A stretch of 64,000 bases of DNA, from NCBI RefSeq assembly GCF_009208055.1, contig NZ_WFKI01000012.1:7478-71477 (forward strand), in the 5' to 3' direction. This document shows, piece after piece, positions 50,988 through 59,843 of the stretch; positions within the stretch are counted from its first letter, which is position 1, and each line of letters opens with the position of its first letter. The stretch is from Poseidonibacter ostreae (GTDB lineage Bacteria > Campylobacterota > Campylobacteria > Campylobacterales > Arcobacteraceae). The translations under genes and the position numbers were made by a program. The notes under the pieces were generated by a model that had not been told where the DNA came from, did no database searches, and was given only the letters and a program-made list of their open reading frames with translations.

Positions 50988-52295
50988 ATGATTTTTTTTA
51001 GAGTTTCCCAAAATATTAATATAAAAACAACTGATGGCACTTTAGTAAACTATTTCAAGTTTAAAATGCCATCAAACTTAGAAAATGATACTGTATATAT
51101 TACATGTGAAAATGATTTTAATGATTTAAACAAAGTTTTTGAAAATGTAGATAAAGATAAATATACAACTAGACTTTTAAAAGAGAAGAAAGTAAGAGAG
51201 TTAGAATCTTTTCCTATTGAATTAGGAATTAGCAATAAAGATGAATATTTAAACTCTGTAGAATTCAAAAAAAATACAGCAAAAAATGTAATTAAAAATG
51301 AAGATGAAGTATTGTCATTATTTGACAAGTCTTCAAAAGTTGATATTTACAAGCAACTTGTGAAAAAAGATAAAGAAGAAATTTCTCTTGCAATAATTGG
51401 TGGTTTAGGTAAAAGTATTAGTCAAATAGTATCTTCTTGTACAGCTTTACGAATACTAAATACTAAGTTAAAAGAGCTTTATAAGAGTGTTAAAATCGAT
51501 TTATATATTAATGCTTCAAATAATAGTCTTTATTCAAGAGATAGACAAGTTTATTTAAAACAAAAATTTATAAACAATGTAATGCCTTTAAGTATCACAA
51601 GTAAAAAACTTTGCACTTATGACTACTTTATTGATAATAGCTCTGTTATGCAAAAGCTTTCAGGTTTTAATAGTTTAAATATGGTTGATGCTTGGTTATA
51701 TAAATTTGGAATAGATTATAAAAAGATAAGCTCTTATGAAAAACATAATGAATTAAATCTTGAAAATGTTGTAGCTTCAAAAAATTTAGAAGAAAAAATC
51801 AAAGCTATAAAAAAGAAAGGAAAAGTTCTTTTGTTTCATCCTTTTTCAGCTAGTGCAAACAAAACAATTCCTCAAAATATTGCTTCTTCAATATTAAAAG
51901 AATTAATATTAAAATTAGATGGTTATACAATTGTAAGTTGTTTAAATATTGATTCAAAACTAGTAGATGATAAGTTTATAAACTTATCAAAAGATTCTAA
52001 AACTATAAATGATTTTATATATATAATTTCTAATATGGATTCAATTATTACAACTGATACTTCAACTTTTCATATCTCTGATGCATTTATGATTCCTACA
52101 ATTGTTTTATCAACAGATACAGAAATTGATAAGAAAACAAAATACTATGAGCATCTTAAAACTATTAAAATTGAAGATAAATCTAAATCATTATCAAAAT
52201 TTATTTATGATAATGATTCATTAACTTTATACAAATATAAATCATGGCAAAGCCTTAAAACATCGAAGATTATAAAACTATTAGATACTTTTTGA
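50988..52295 (+). CDS. Glycosyltransferase family 9-like protein
   Basis: A 435-residue soluble protein resembling heptosyltransferases in its second half: VLLFHPFSASANKTIPQ (the nucleotide-binding start) and MDSIITTDTSTFHISDAFMIPTIVL, which matches the family's D-T-x-x-x-H-x-A/D-x pattern. The first 130 residues are less familiar. It may act in lipopolysaccharide or another surface glycan; the substrate is unknown. It is transcribed with the U32 gene. Confidence 0.7.
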   Translation: MIFFRVSQNINIKTTDGTLVNYFKFKMPSNLENDTVYITCENDFNDLNKVFENVDKDKYTTRLLKEKKVRELESFPIELGISNKDEYLNSVEFKKNTAKNVIKNEDEVLSLFDKSSKVDIYKQLVKKDKEEISLAIIGGLGKSISQIVSSCTALRILNTKLKELYKSVKIDLYINASNNSLYSRDRQVYLKQKFINNVMPLSITSKKLCTYDYFIDNSSVMQKLSGFNSLNMVDAWLYKFGIDYKKISSYEKHNELNLENVVASKNLEEKIKAIKKKGKVLLFHPFSASANKTIPQNIASSILKELILKLDGYTIVSCLNIDSKLVDDKFINLSKDSKTINDFIYIISNMDSIITTDTSTFHISDAFMIPTIVLSTDTEIDKKTKYYEHLKTIKIEDKSKSLSKFIYDNDSLTLYKYKSWQSLKTSKIIKLLDTF

Positions 52296-52301
52296 TATAA
52301 T
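52296..52301 (+). promoter_or_regulatory. Predicted extended -10 box of purE-glyQ
   Basis: TGATATAAT, with the TATAAT beginning right after the upstream stop codon; the TGA of that stop supplies the extended -10 dinucleotide. Confidence 0.5.
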
Positions 52302-52331
52302 CGTGTTTTTATATAAAAACAAGGATTGAAA

Positions 52332-52826
52332 ATGAATTTTGTATCAATTATTATGGGTAGTAAATCTGACTATGAAATTATGAAGCATTGTGCTGATACT
52401 TTTGAAAAGTTTAATGTTAGATATGAGCTTATTATATCTTCAGCTCATAGGTCTCCTGCTAGAACTAAAACTTATATCAAAGAAGCAGAAGAAAAAGGTG
52501 CAGTTGCCTTTATTGCTGCTGCTGGTATGGCTGCACACTTAGCTGGTGCTTTAGCTGCGTCTACAACTAAACCTGTTATTGGAGTACCAATGAAAGGTGG
52601 AGCAATGGATGGAATGGATGCAATGCTTTCTACTGTTCAAATGCCTGCTGGTATGCCTGTTGGTACAGTTGCACTTGGTAGATCTGGTGCTGTAAATGCT
52701 GCATATTTTGCTATGCAAATTCTTGCAATCTCTGATAGTGAATTAGCTATAAAATTAAAAGAAGATAGAATCGTACAAGCTAAAAAAGTTGAAACAGATT
52801 CACAAGAAATAGAAGTAATCTTATAG
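52332..52826 (+). CDS. purE: N5-carboxyaminoimidazole ribonucleotide mutase
   Basis: Purine biosynthesis step shifting the carboxylate of N5-CAIR to CAIR. The start ATG 52332 is six bases after AAGGA; a TTG at 52326 abuts that site. It has IIMGSKSDYEIM, SSAHRSPART and AAGMAAHLAGALAA, typical for the bacterial class I enzyme. 164 residues. glyQ follows after 52 bases. Confidence 0.97.
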   Translation: MNFVSIIMGSKSDYEIMKHCADTFEKFNVRYELIISSAHRSPARTKTYIKEAEEKGAVAFIAAAGMAAHLAGALAASTTKPVIGVPMKGGAMDGMDAMLSTVQMPAGMPVGTVALGRSGAVNAAYFAMQILAISDSELAIKLKEDRIVQAKKVETDSQEIEVIL

Positions 52827-52878
52827 TAAACACTATAGATGAATATTTATAAGAAATAAAAAATTAGGAATTAAATAG

Positions 52879-53817
52879 ATGGTTACATTTTCACAAATTC
52901 TATTAAAATTACAAGAGTTTTGGGCTAAACAAGGATGTAATATTGTACAACCTTACGATATTCCAGCAGGTGCTGGTACTTTCCACCCTGCAACACTTTT
53001 AAGAAGTTTAGATTCAACTCCTTGGTCAACTGCTTATGTTGCTCCAAGTAGAAGACCAACTGATGGAAGATATGGAGAGAACCCAAATAGATTAGGAGCT
53101 TATTATCAGTTTCAAACTTTAATCAAACCAAGTCCAGATAATATTCAAGACTTGTATTTACAATCTTTAGAGTTTTTAGGTTTAGATTTATCTAAGCATG
53201 ATATTAGATTTGTTGAAGATAACTGGGAATCTCCAACTCTTGGAGCTTGGGGACTTGGATGGGAAGTTTGGCTTGATGGTATGGAAGTAACTCAGTTTAC
53301 TTACTTTCAACAAGTAGGAGGACTTCCTTGTGATCCTGTTGCTGTTGAGATTACTTATGGAACTGAAAGACTTGCAATGTATTTACAAGGTGTTGATTCT
53401 GTATTTGACATTGTTTGGAATGAAAATGCACATGGAATTACTACTTATGCAGATGTTCATAAAGAGAGTGAATATGAATTTTCAAAATATAATTTTGAAG
53501 TAGCTGATGTAGATATGTTATTTAGACATTTTGACGAAGCTTTTAATGAGTGTAAAGTTTGTTTAGAAAATGAATTACCTCTTCCTGCATATGATCAATG
53601 TATGATAGCATCTCATGCTTTTAATACATTAGATGCAAGAAAAGCAATTTCAGTAACAGAGAGACAAAACTATATTTTAAAAGTGAGAGAATTATCTCAA
53701 GGTTGTGCGGTTTTATATAAAAGTCAAGAACCTCAAAGATTAGCAAGAGTTAATTCTAAAGCATCTTTAGAAGCCTTAGAAAAATTAAAACTAAATAATC
53801 CTGAATTATTTGTTTAG
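52879..53817 (+). CDS. glyQ: Glycine--tRNA ligase alpha subunit
   Basis: Catalytic subunit of the tetrameric bacterial glycyl-tRNA synthetase. VTFSQILLKLQEFW opens the protein; YDIPAGAGTFHPAT, APSRRPTDGRYGENPNR and WLDGMEVTQFTYFQQ are highly conserved. 312 residues, full length. The beta subunit glyS is not in this window. Nine bases separate it from the nif3-like gene. Confidence 0.98.
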   Translation: MVTFSQILLKLQEFWAKQGCNIVQPYDIPAGAGTFHPATLLRSLDSTPWSTAYVAPSRRPTDGRYGENPNRLGAYYQFQTLIKPSPDNIQDLYLQSLEFLGLDLSKHDIRFVEDNWESPTLGAWGLGWEVWLDGMEVTQFTYFQQVGGLPCDPVAVEITYGTERLAMYLQGVDSVFDIVWNENAHGITTYADVHKESEYEFSKYNFEVADVDMLFRHFDEAFNECKVCLENELPLPAYDQCMIASHAFNTLDARKAISVTERQNYILKVRELSQGCAVLYKSQEPQRLARVNSKASLEALEKLKLNNPELFV

Positions 53818-53825
53818 GATTTACT

Positions 53826-54581
53826 TTGAAAGTTAAAGAAATATATGCTTTTTTAGATGAGTTATCACCATTTGAGTTACAAGAAAAATGGGACAATGCA
53901 GGTTTACTTGTAGGTTCTTTTGATGATGAAGTAAAAAAAGTATATATTAGTATTGATTTAGATGAACAATTACTTGATGAAGTTGAAGAAAATTCTTTAA
54001 TTATTACCCATCATCCTTTAATTTTCAAAGGTTTAAAAAGAGTTAATTATGACTCATATAGTACGAAATTATTACAGAAATTAATTAAAAAAGATATATC
54101 TTTAATTTCAATGCATACAAATATAGATAAAACACATTTAAACAAATATGTGGTTAGTGAAGTTTTAGGTTTAAAACTTGAGAACACTGATGAGTTTATT
54201 TCTTATGCAAAAGTAAATATGAAGTTTAATGATTTAGTAAAACATATCTCAAAAAAATTAGATTTGAAAACTGTAAATACAGTTAGATGTAATGATTTTA
54301 TAAAAGATGTAGCAATTGTTACGGGTTCAGGGATGTCTTTAATTGAAGAAGTAAAAGCTGATTGTTTCTTAACAGGTGATATAAAATATCATGATGCAAT
54401 GGAAGCAAAGGCAAGAGGTATTTCTTTAATTGATATAAGACATTATGAGAGTGAAAGATACTTTAGTAAGCTACTAGAGGGACTTCTTTCAGAATATTTG
54501 AAAAAAAATGAATTAAAAGCTATAATAACAGCTTCAAAAAATCCATTTGAGTTTTTTATAGAAGGAGAAACGATTGAATAA
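53826..54581 (+). CDS. Nif3-like dinuclear metal-centre protein
   Basis: 251 residues of the NIF3/YbgI family, a ring-shaped protein with two metals per subunit. Metal ligands are visible in THHPLIFKG, SMHTNIDKTHLN and DIRHYESE. It may act as a GTP cyclohydrolase I type 2-like enzyme or metallochaperone; the function is not settled. The TTG start follows GGAT. It overlaps the zinc ribbon gene by eight bases. Confidence 0.9.
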   Translation: MKVKEIYAFLDELSPFELQEKWDNAGLLVGSFDDEVKKVYISIDLDEQLLDEVEENSLIITHHPLIFKGLKRVNYDSYSTKLLQKLIKKDISLISMHTNIDKTHLNKYVVSEVLGLKLENTDEFISYAKVNMKFNDLVKHISKKLDLKTVNTVRCNDFIKDVAIVTGSGMSLIEEVKADCFLTGDIKYHDAMEAKARGISLIDIRHYESERYFSKLLEGLLSEYLKKNELKAIITASKNPFEFFIEGETIE

Positions 54582-55293
54582 GTATTTACAGGATTTAATT
54601 AAATTATCAAAATTTGATACAGCAATTAGCATGTTTGAACCAAAGATTGAAAATGAAAAGGCAAAACTTGCAACTTTTGTTGAAACAGCAGAAGAGATTA
54701 AAGCATCAATTAACACTTTATATTTAGAGGTTGATGATATTAAGTCTAAAAGAACTAAGAATAATATCCATTTATCAGAGTTAAAGTCTAAGTTAGAAGA
54801 TATCTCAAAAAAGAATGATAATATTCATACAGAAAAAGAGTTAAAAGCATTACAATTAGAAGAAGAAATCGCTAAAGAACAAATCTCTTTTGCAAATGAA
54901 GAGATTACAAGATTAGATGCATTATCTGAATCTAAAGAAGAGACTTTAAAAGATTTACAAGAAAAATTAACTGAAGAAGAAGAATCAATTAAAGATATTC
55001 AAGTTGCAGTTGATAATAGTATTGAAGAAATCAACAAAGAAAGAAATGTTGTATATCAAGAAAGAAGTGAATTATTAGAAAAGTTTGATAATAAAATTTT
55101 AACATTCTATGAAAAAATCAAAAGATGGGCAAAAGATTCTGCTGTTGTTCCTGTAAAAAAACAAGCATGTTATGGTTGTTATATGAAAATTAATGACAAA
55201 ACTTATGCTGAAGTTATTAAATCAGAAGAGATTGTAAATTGTCCACATTGTGGAAGAATACTTTATAAAGAAGATGAAACAGAAGAGGCTTAA
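54574..55293 (+). CDS. Coiled-coil zinc ribbon protein, HP0958-like
   Basis: 239 residues. A long antiparallel coiled coil at about 15-180 is followed by a C4 zinc ribbon (CYGCYMK, then CPHCGR). It corresponds to Helicobacter HP0958, needed for flagellar assembly, where it has been linked to RpoN stability and flagellin mRNA. Arcobacter relatives are recalled to lack RpoN, so the conserved role may be another one. TTG start with AAGGAG six bases upstream. Confidence 0.88.
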   Translation: MNKYLQDLIKLSKFDTAISMFEPKIENEKAKLATFVETAEEIKASINTLYLEVDDIKSKRTKNNIHLSELKSKLEDISKKNDNIHTEKELKALQLEEEIAKEQISFANEEITRLDALSESKEETLKDLQEKLTEEEESIKDIQVAVDNSIEEINKERNVVYQERSELLEKFDNKILTFYEKIKRWAKDSAVVPVKKQACYGCYMKINDKTYAEVIKSEEIVNCPHCGRILYKEDETEEA

Positions 55294-55295
55294 TT

Positions 55296-56447
55296 TTGAG
55301 CCTTTTTAGTATATTTTACTATTTACTTTTAGTCTTAGTTTATATACTAGCTCTTCCTTTTTTAGTTTTTAAAGCTAAGAACCCTAAATATAAACAAGCA
55401 ATTCCCTCAAAATTTTTTTTAAGAAATAATCCTTCCTTTGAAGAAAATAGTATTTGGTTCCATTCTTGTTCAATGGGTGAAACAAAAGCTATTAAACCTT
55501 TACTTGATTATTATAAAAATGAGGCAAATGTTTCAGTTATCACAAACACTGGATTTGAAGAAGCTTTAAAGAGTACTTCAAATGTACGTTATTTACCTTT
55601 TGAGATATTTTTACCTTTTTGGATTAATAAACAAAAAGTTTTAGTTGTTATGGAAGCTGAATTATGGTTTATGCTATTTCTTTTTGCGAAGAAAAAAGGT
55701 GCAAAAACTTTTTTAATAAATGCAAGAATCTCTGATAAATCATATAATTCTTATAAAAGATTTTCTTTTTTTTATAAAAGAATTTTTAAGAATATTGATA
55801 AAGTTTTTGCACAAAGTGATATAGATAAAGAAAGACTAGAAGAGTTAGGTGCTACAAATGTGGAAGTGTTAGGGAATATTAAATTAGCACAAGAACCAAA
55901 AGTGAATAATATATTAAAAAAAGTTGATGATATCTTAATTACAGCAGCAAGTACTCATGAAAATGAAGAGAAGCTTATTCTTAATGCTTATGAAAGAGAT
56001 CAAGGAAGATTAGTAATAGTTCCTAGACATCCTGAAAGATTTGATAGTGTTGATTTACTAATCAAAGAGTATATAAAAGATAAACCCTTGACTTATCATA
56101 GATACTCACAAGAAGAAAATTTTAATTCTGATATAATTTTAGTAGATAAAATGGGTATTTTAAATGATATCTTTACTATATCAGATGTAGTAATTTTAGG
56201 TGGTGCATTTGAAAAAATTGGTGGACATAATCCAATTGAACCTGCATTTTTTAAATGTAAGTTAATTAGTGGTAAACAGATATTTAATCAAAAACCACTT
56301 TTTGAATGTGTTAAAGATTTTTATTTAATTGAAAATGATGAATTAAATAAATACTTAAATAATATAAAAGATTTAAAAAAATCAGCCTTAATAAAAGCTG
56401 GTTCAATAGATCCAATAATAAAGGAAATAAATGCCTGTAAGAGATAA
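55296..56447 (+). CDS. kdtA: 3-deoxy-D-manno-octulosonic acid transferase
   Basis: Also called waaA. Adds Kdo from CMP-Kdo to lipid A precursor at the inner membrane. An N-terminal membrane anchor (about 1-24) is followed by the GT30 domain: NSIWFHSCSMGETKAIKPLL, EAELWFMLF, AASTHENEEKLIL, VPRHPERF and LGGAFEKIGGHNPIEPAFF. 383 residues, slightly short. TTG start two bases after the zinc ribbon gene stop. It overlaps the pseudouridine synthase gene by 17 bases. Confidence 0.96.
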   Translation: MSLFSIFYYLLLVLVYILALPFLVFKAKNPKYKQAIPSKFFLRNNPSFEENSIWFHSCSMGETKAIKPLLDYYKNEANVSVITNTGFEEALKSTSNVRYLPFEIFLPFWINKQKVLVVMEAELWFMLFLFAKKKGAKTFLINARISDKSYNSYKRFSFFYKRIFKNIDKVFAQSDIDKERLEELGATNVEVLGNIKLAQEPKVNNILKKVDDILITAASTHENEEKLILNAYERDQGRLVIVPRHPERFDSVDLLIKEYIKDKPLTYHRYSQEENFNSDIILVDKMGILNDIFTISDVVILGGAFEKIGGHNPIEPAFFKCKLISGKQIFNQKPLFECVKDFYLIENDELNKYLNNIKDLKKSALIKAGSIDPIIKEINACKR

Positions 56448-57183
56448 AGCATACAAACTATTAGCAATTCAAGAAGGAATTTCTAATTCTAAAGCAAAAG
56501 AGTTAATAGATAAAGGCTTAGTAAGAGTTGGTGGGAAAAAAGTAATGATTGCCCGTGGTGAAATAAAAGGTGATACACATTTTATTGTAAAAGAAATTGC
56601 TCCAATAAAAGTAATTTTCCAAGATAATGATATTTTAGTAGTAGACAAACCTGCATTTTTAACAGCTGATGAAGTTGCTAAAAAATATCCTGATGCTTTT
56701 TTACTTAATAGACTTGATAAAGAAACAAGTGGTGTTATGATGTTTGCTAAAAACGAATTATTCCAAAATAGAGCAATAAAAGAGTTTAAACAAAATAGAG
56801 TTTATAAAGAGTATGTTGCTATTGTTGAGGGAAAGGTTATTGATGAAATTGTTATTGATAAACCAATTCTTACAACAAAAGATAGAGGAAGTGCTAAATC
56901 TAAAATTGATGTTAAAAAAGGTAAACCAGCAAAATCAACTGTTTACCCTATGTTGGTTGAAGGTAATAAATCTAAAATCAAAGTTGTTATTGAATCTGGT
57001 CGTACTCATCAAATTAGAGTTCATTTAAACTCTGTTGGATTACCAATTATTGGTGATGGAGTTTATGGAAGAACGGCAACTAATGTTACAAGAGTTTTAT
57101 TACATTCTAAAATCACTAAAATTTTTGATTATGAATTTGAAGCTAAAGAACCTAGAGAATTTAAAGTTTACGAGTTTAATTAA
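56431..57183 (+). CDS. RluA-family pseudouridine synthase
   Basis: 250 residues. An S4-type RNA-binding domain (about 8-52) is followed by the RluA catalytic domain with the nucleophile Asp96 in RLDKETSGV, and ESGRTHQIRVHL. It modifies rRNA or tRNA uridines; which site is not determinable. It starts 17 bases inside kdtA. Confidence 0.93.
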   Translation: MPVRDKAYKLLAIQEGISNSKAKELIDKGLVRVGGKKVMIARGEIKGDTHFIVKEIAPIKVIFQDNDILVVDKPAFLTADEVAKKYPDAFLLNRLDKETSGVMMFAKNELFQNRAIKEFKQNRVYKEYVAIVEGKVIDEIVIDKPILTTKDRGSAKSKIDVKKGKPAKSTVYPMLVEGNKSKIKVVIESGRTHQIRVHLNSVGLPIIGDGVYGRTATNVTRVLLHSKITKIFDYEFEAKEPREFKVYEFN

Positions 57184-57213
57184 AATTTAAGTAAAAAAGC
57201 TTTCAAATAAAAT

Positions 57214-57243
57214 ATACAAAACCCTTATTTAAGGGTTTTGTAT
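57214..57243 (+). terminator. Strong hairpin after the pseudouridine synthase gene
   Basis: A 14-pair stem ATACAAAACCCTTA/TAAGGGTTTTGTAT with a minimal loop. The T-run is inside the right arm. It ends the glyQ-to-rluA unit. Confidence 0.75.
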
Positions 57244-57318
57244 GTAAACTGCTAAAAATAAAAACTAAAACTAATCTTAAAAAGTACACAATTAATCTAT
57301 CTTGAAGTATAAAAAACG

Positions 57319-57324
57319 TATAAT
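57319..57324 (+). promoter_or_regulatory. Predicted -10 box of ffh
   Basis: TATAAT in ACGTATAATCCAC, 33 bases before the ffh start. Confidence 0.55.
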
Positions 57325-57356
57325 CCACAAAATTTAAAAAATCTAGGAGTTGAGCT

Positions 57357-58709
57357 TTGTTTGATTCAATAACCGGTTCAATAAAAAATGCTGTTAACAA
57401 AATAAGACATAAAGATGATGTTGCTTCACTAAAGAAAGCTACCTTAGAGTTAAAGAAATCTTTATTAAAAGCTGATGTACATCATAAAACAACAAAAGAA
57501 TTAGTAACAGCTATTGAGCTTGAAACTAAAAGAGTTGGAATTGGTCAAGATTCATTTATTAATGCATTAAAAAGTGAATTAACTAAAACATTAACAACAG
57601 AGGGAAATCAAGGTTTTGTTTTCTCTAATACTCCTCCTACAACGATTTTAATGACAGGACTTCAAGGTTCTGGTAAAACAACAACAACTGGTAAATTAGC
57701 TAGTTATTTAAAGCAAAGAAAGAAAAAAGTTTTAGTAGCAGCTGGCGATTTACAAAGATTAGCAGCAGTTGAGCAATTAAAACAAATTGCTGCACAAGTT
57801 GAAGTTGATGTATATTTTGATGATAATGAAACAAATCCTATTAAAATTGCACTCGCTGCAAAAGAGAAAGCTACTAAAGAGCATTACGATGTTTTACTAA
57901 TTGATACGGCAGGTCGTCTTGCAATTGATGAAGAATTAATGACTCAATTAAAAGATGTAAGAGATGCTGTTAATCCAGATGAAATCTTTTATGTTGCAGA
58001 TTCTTTAACAGGTCATGATGCTACTAAAACTGCATCTTCATTTAAAGAACAAATTGGAATTGATGGTGTAATTCTTTCTAAATATGATGGTGATACAAAA
58101 GGTGGAGTTGCTTTATCTATTGCTTCACAAGTTGGAGTTCCATTAAGATTTATAGGTACTGGTGAAAAAATGCCAGACCTTGAAGTATTTATTCCAGATA
58201 GAATTGTATCAAGATTATTAGGACTTGGAGATATTGAGGGACTTGCAGAAAAAACATCAGCTGTAATTGATGAAAAGAAAGCAAAAGAAGTAAGTAGAAA
58301 AATCAAAAAAGGTGAATTTAATTTCAATGACTTTTTAGACCAATTAGCAATGATGAGCAAATTAGGTTCTATGAAATCAATTATTGGAATGATTCCTGGT
58401 CTTTCACAAATGGCTGGACCTTTAAAAGATATGGATTTTGAAAACTCTGATGAGATTAAAAGGATTAAAGCTTTAATTGGTTCAATGACTGAAAAAGAAA
58501 GACTTCAACCATCTTTAATAAATCCAAGTAGAAAGAAAAGAATCGCAAAAGGTTCAGGACTTTCAGAAGTACAAATTAATAAAATATTAAAGCAATTTAA
58601 AAATGCTTCAAAAATGGCTAAGAAACTATCATCAAAAGGTGGAATGAAAGGCTTACAAAACATGATGTCTCAAATGGGACCTGGTGGAATGCCTAACTTA
58701 CCAAGATAA
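57357..58709 (+). CDS. ffh: Signal recognition particle protein Ffh
   Basis: SRP54 GTPase targeting membrane proteins to SecYEG. The N domain is followed by the G domain with GLQGSGKTTTTGKLA near 102, DTAGRLAIDEEL and SKYDGDTKGGVAL. The methionine-rich M domain is at about 320-450, ending MMSQMGPGGMPNLPR. 450 residues. TTG start with TAGGAG seven bases upstream. Confidence 0.98.
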   Translation: MFDSITGSIKNAVNKIRHKDDVASLKKATLELKKSLLKADVHHKTTKELVTAIELETKRVGIGQDSFINALKSELTKTLTTEGNQGFVFSNTPPTTILMTGLQGSGKTTTTGKLASYLKQRKKKVLVAAGDLQRLAAVEQLKQIAAQVEVDVYFDDNETNPIKIALAAKEKATKEHYDVLLIDTAGRLAIDEELMTQLKDVRDAVNPDEIFYVADSLTGHDATKTASSFKEQIGIDGVILSKYDGDTKGGVALSIASQVGVPLRFIGTGEKMPDLEVFIPDRIVSRLLGLGDIEGLAEKTSAVIDEKKAKEVSRKIKKGEFNFNDFLDQLAMMSKLGSMKSIIGMIPGLSQMAGPLKDMDFENSDEIKRIKALIGSMTEKERLQPSLINPSRKKRIAKGSGLSEVQINKILKQFKNASKMAKKLSSKGGMKGLQNMMSQMGPGGMPNLPR

Positions 58710-58810
58710 AATAGGTTAAATATAAATAGTGTTGAGCTGTGAACTCACTTAAGTAATAGAGTTTAGATTTCAATACTATAATAAAAGTATAAAATAAAAG
58801 GAAAGAAAAC

Positions 58811-59038
58811 ATGACAGTAATTAGATTAACAAGAATGGGAAGAAACAAGAAACCATTTTACAGAATCGTTGTAACAGACTCAAGAAAAAGAAGAGATTCA
58901 GGTTGGATTGAATCAATTGGTTACTTTAACCCAGTTGCAGAGCCAAAAGTATTAAAAATTGACCAAGAAAGATATGATTACTGGTTAAGTGTTGGTGCTA
59001 AACCTTCTGAAAAAGTTGCAAAATTAGCAGCTAAATAA
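58811..59038 (+). CDS. rpsP: 30S ribosomal protein S16
   Basis: 75 residues, VIRLTRMGRNKKPFYRIVV opening and YDYWLSVGAKPSEKV, the standard S16 pattern. AAGGAAAG precedes the ATG. It is first of rpsP-khpA-rimM. The 101-base gap upstream shows nothing definite beyond a small TGAG/CTCA stem. Confidence 0.98.
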   Translation: MTVIRLTRMGRNKKPFYRIVVTDSRKRRDSGWIESIGYFNPVAEPKVLKIDQERYDYWLSVGAKPSEKVAKLAAK

Positions 59039-59055
59039 TTAGTTGATTAATAGCT

Positions 59056-59295
59056 ATGATTACTAATTTTATTGAAAACTATGCACGACTAATTGTTAGT
59101 GTACCAGAAGATGTAACTGTTACTAAAAAGTTAATAGATGAAACTTTTGCTGAGATTACAGTTGAAGCAAATAGTTCTGATATTGGTAAGCTTATTGGTA
59201 AAAATGGAAACATGATTAATGCATTAAAAACTATGGCAAATGGTTGTAAAGCAAAAGATGGTGTATCATATAAAATTCAAGTTATTGCTAAGTAG
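59056..59295 (+). CDS. khpA: KH-domain RNA-binding protein KhpA
   Basis: 79 residues forming one KH domain with the GKLIGKNGNMINALKT GxxG loop. The group (formerly YlqC) binds RNA and usually lies between rpsP and rimM, as here. The ribosome site is weak, suggesting coupling with rpsP. Confidence 0.92.
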   Translation: MITNFIENYARLIVSVPEDVTVTKKLIDETFAEITVEANSSDIGKLIGKNGNMINALKTMANGCKAKDGVSYKIQVIAK

Positions 59296-59304
59296 TTTAA
59301 ATAT

Positions 59305-59835
59305 ATGAATAGTAATATATACGTAGCTAAATTAGGAAAAACTGTAGGTCTAAAAGGGCACTTAAAGCTTCATATAGACTCAGATTTTCCTGAGCAATTT
59401 AAAAAAGATGCAACTTTTATAACAAATAGAAAAATTAAATTAAAAGTTGTTGAATACAATGCAAATCGAGATGTAGTTTTATTTGAAAATTATGAAAATA
59501 TTGATCTTGCTAAAAAACTTATAAATCAAGAACTTTTTTCAACACCTGAACAAACAAGAGAAAACTGTAATCTAGCAGAGAATGAATTCTTTTGGTTTGA
59601 TTTAATCGGTTGTACAGTTTATGAAAATGATTTAAAACTAGGTTTAGTAAAAGATATTCATAGGTATCCTATAAGTGACTATTTAGAGATTGATACAGAT
59701 GAGTCTTTAGTTACTAAAGAACTTCCAAAAACTTTTTTACTACCACATATATTTGATCAATTTATTTTAAATATTGATATTGAGAAAAAAGAAATAAATG
59801 TTAAAGATGCTTATTCTATTTTAGAAAACTCTTAG
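59305..59835 (+). CDS. rimM: 16S rRNA processing protein RimM
   Basis: 30S maturation factor acting on the head domain with S19. N-terminal RimM barrel IYVAKLGKTVGLKGHLKLH, then the PRC barrel from about 92 (EFFWFDLIGCTVY). 176 residues. It is normally followed by trmD and rplS, but here a convergent gene follows after six bases. Confidence 0.95.
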   Translation: MNSNIYVAKLGKTVGLKGHLKLHIDSDFPEQFKKDATFITNRKIKLKVVEYNANRDVVLFENYENIDLAKKLINQELFSTPEQTRENCNLAENEFFWFDLIGCTVYENDLKLGLVKDIHRYPISDYLEIDTDESLVTKELPKTFLLPHIFDQFILNIDIEKKEINVKDAYSILENS

Positions 59836-59843
59836 AGTTTTTT
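59825..59843. terminator. Terminator between rimM and the convergent coiled-coil gene
   Basis: AAAACTCT-T-AGAGTTTT followed by TT, overlapping the rimM stop codon. It is short but well placed for both directions. Confidence 0.6.
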
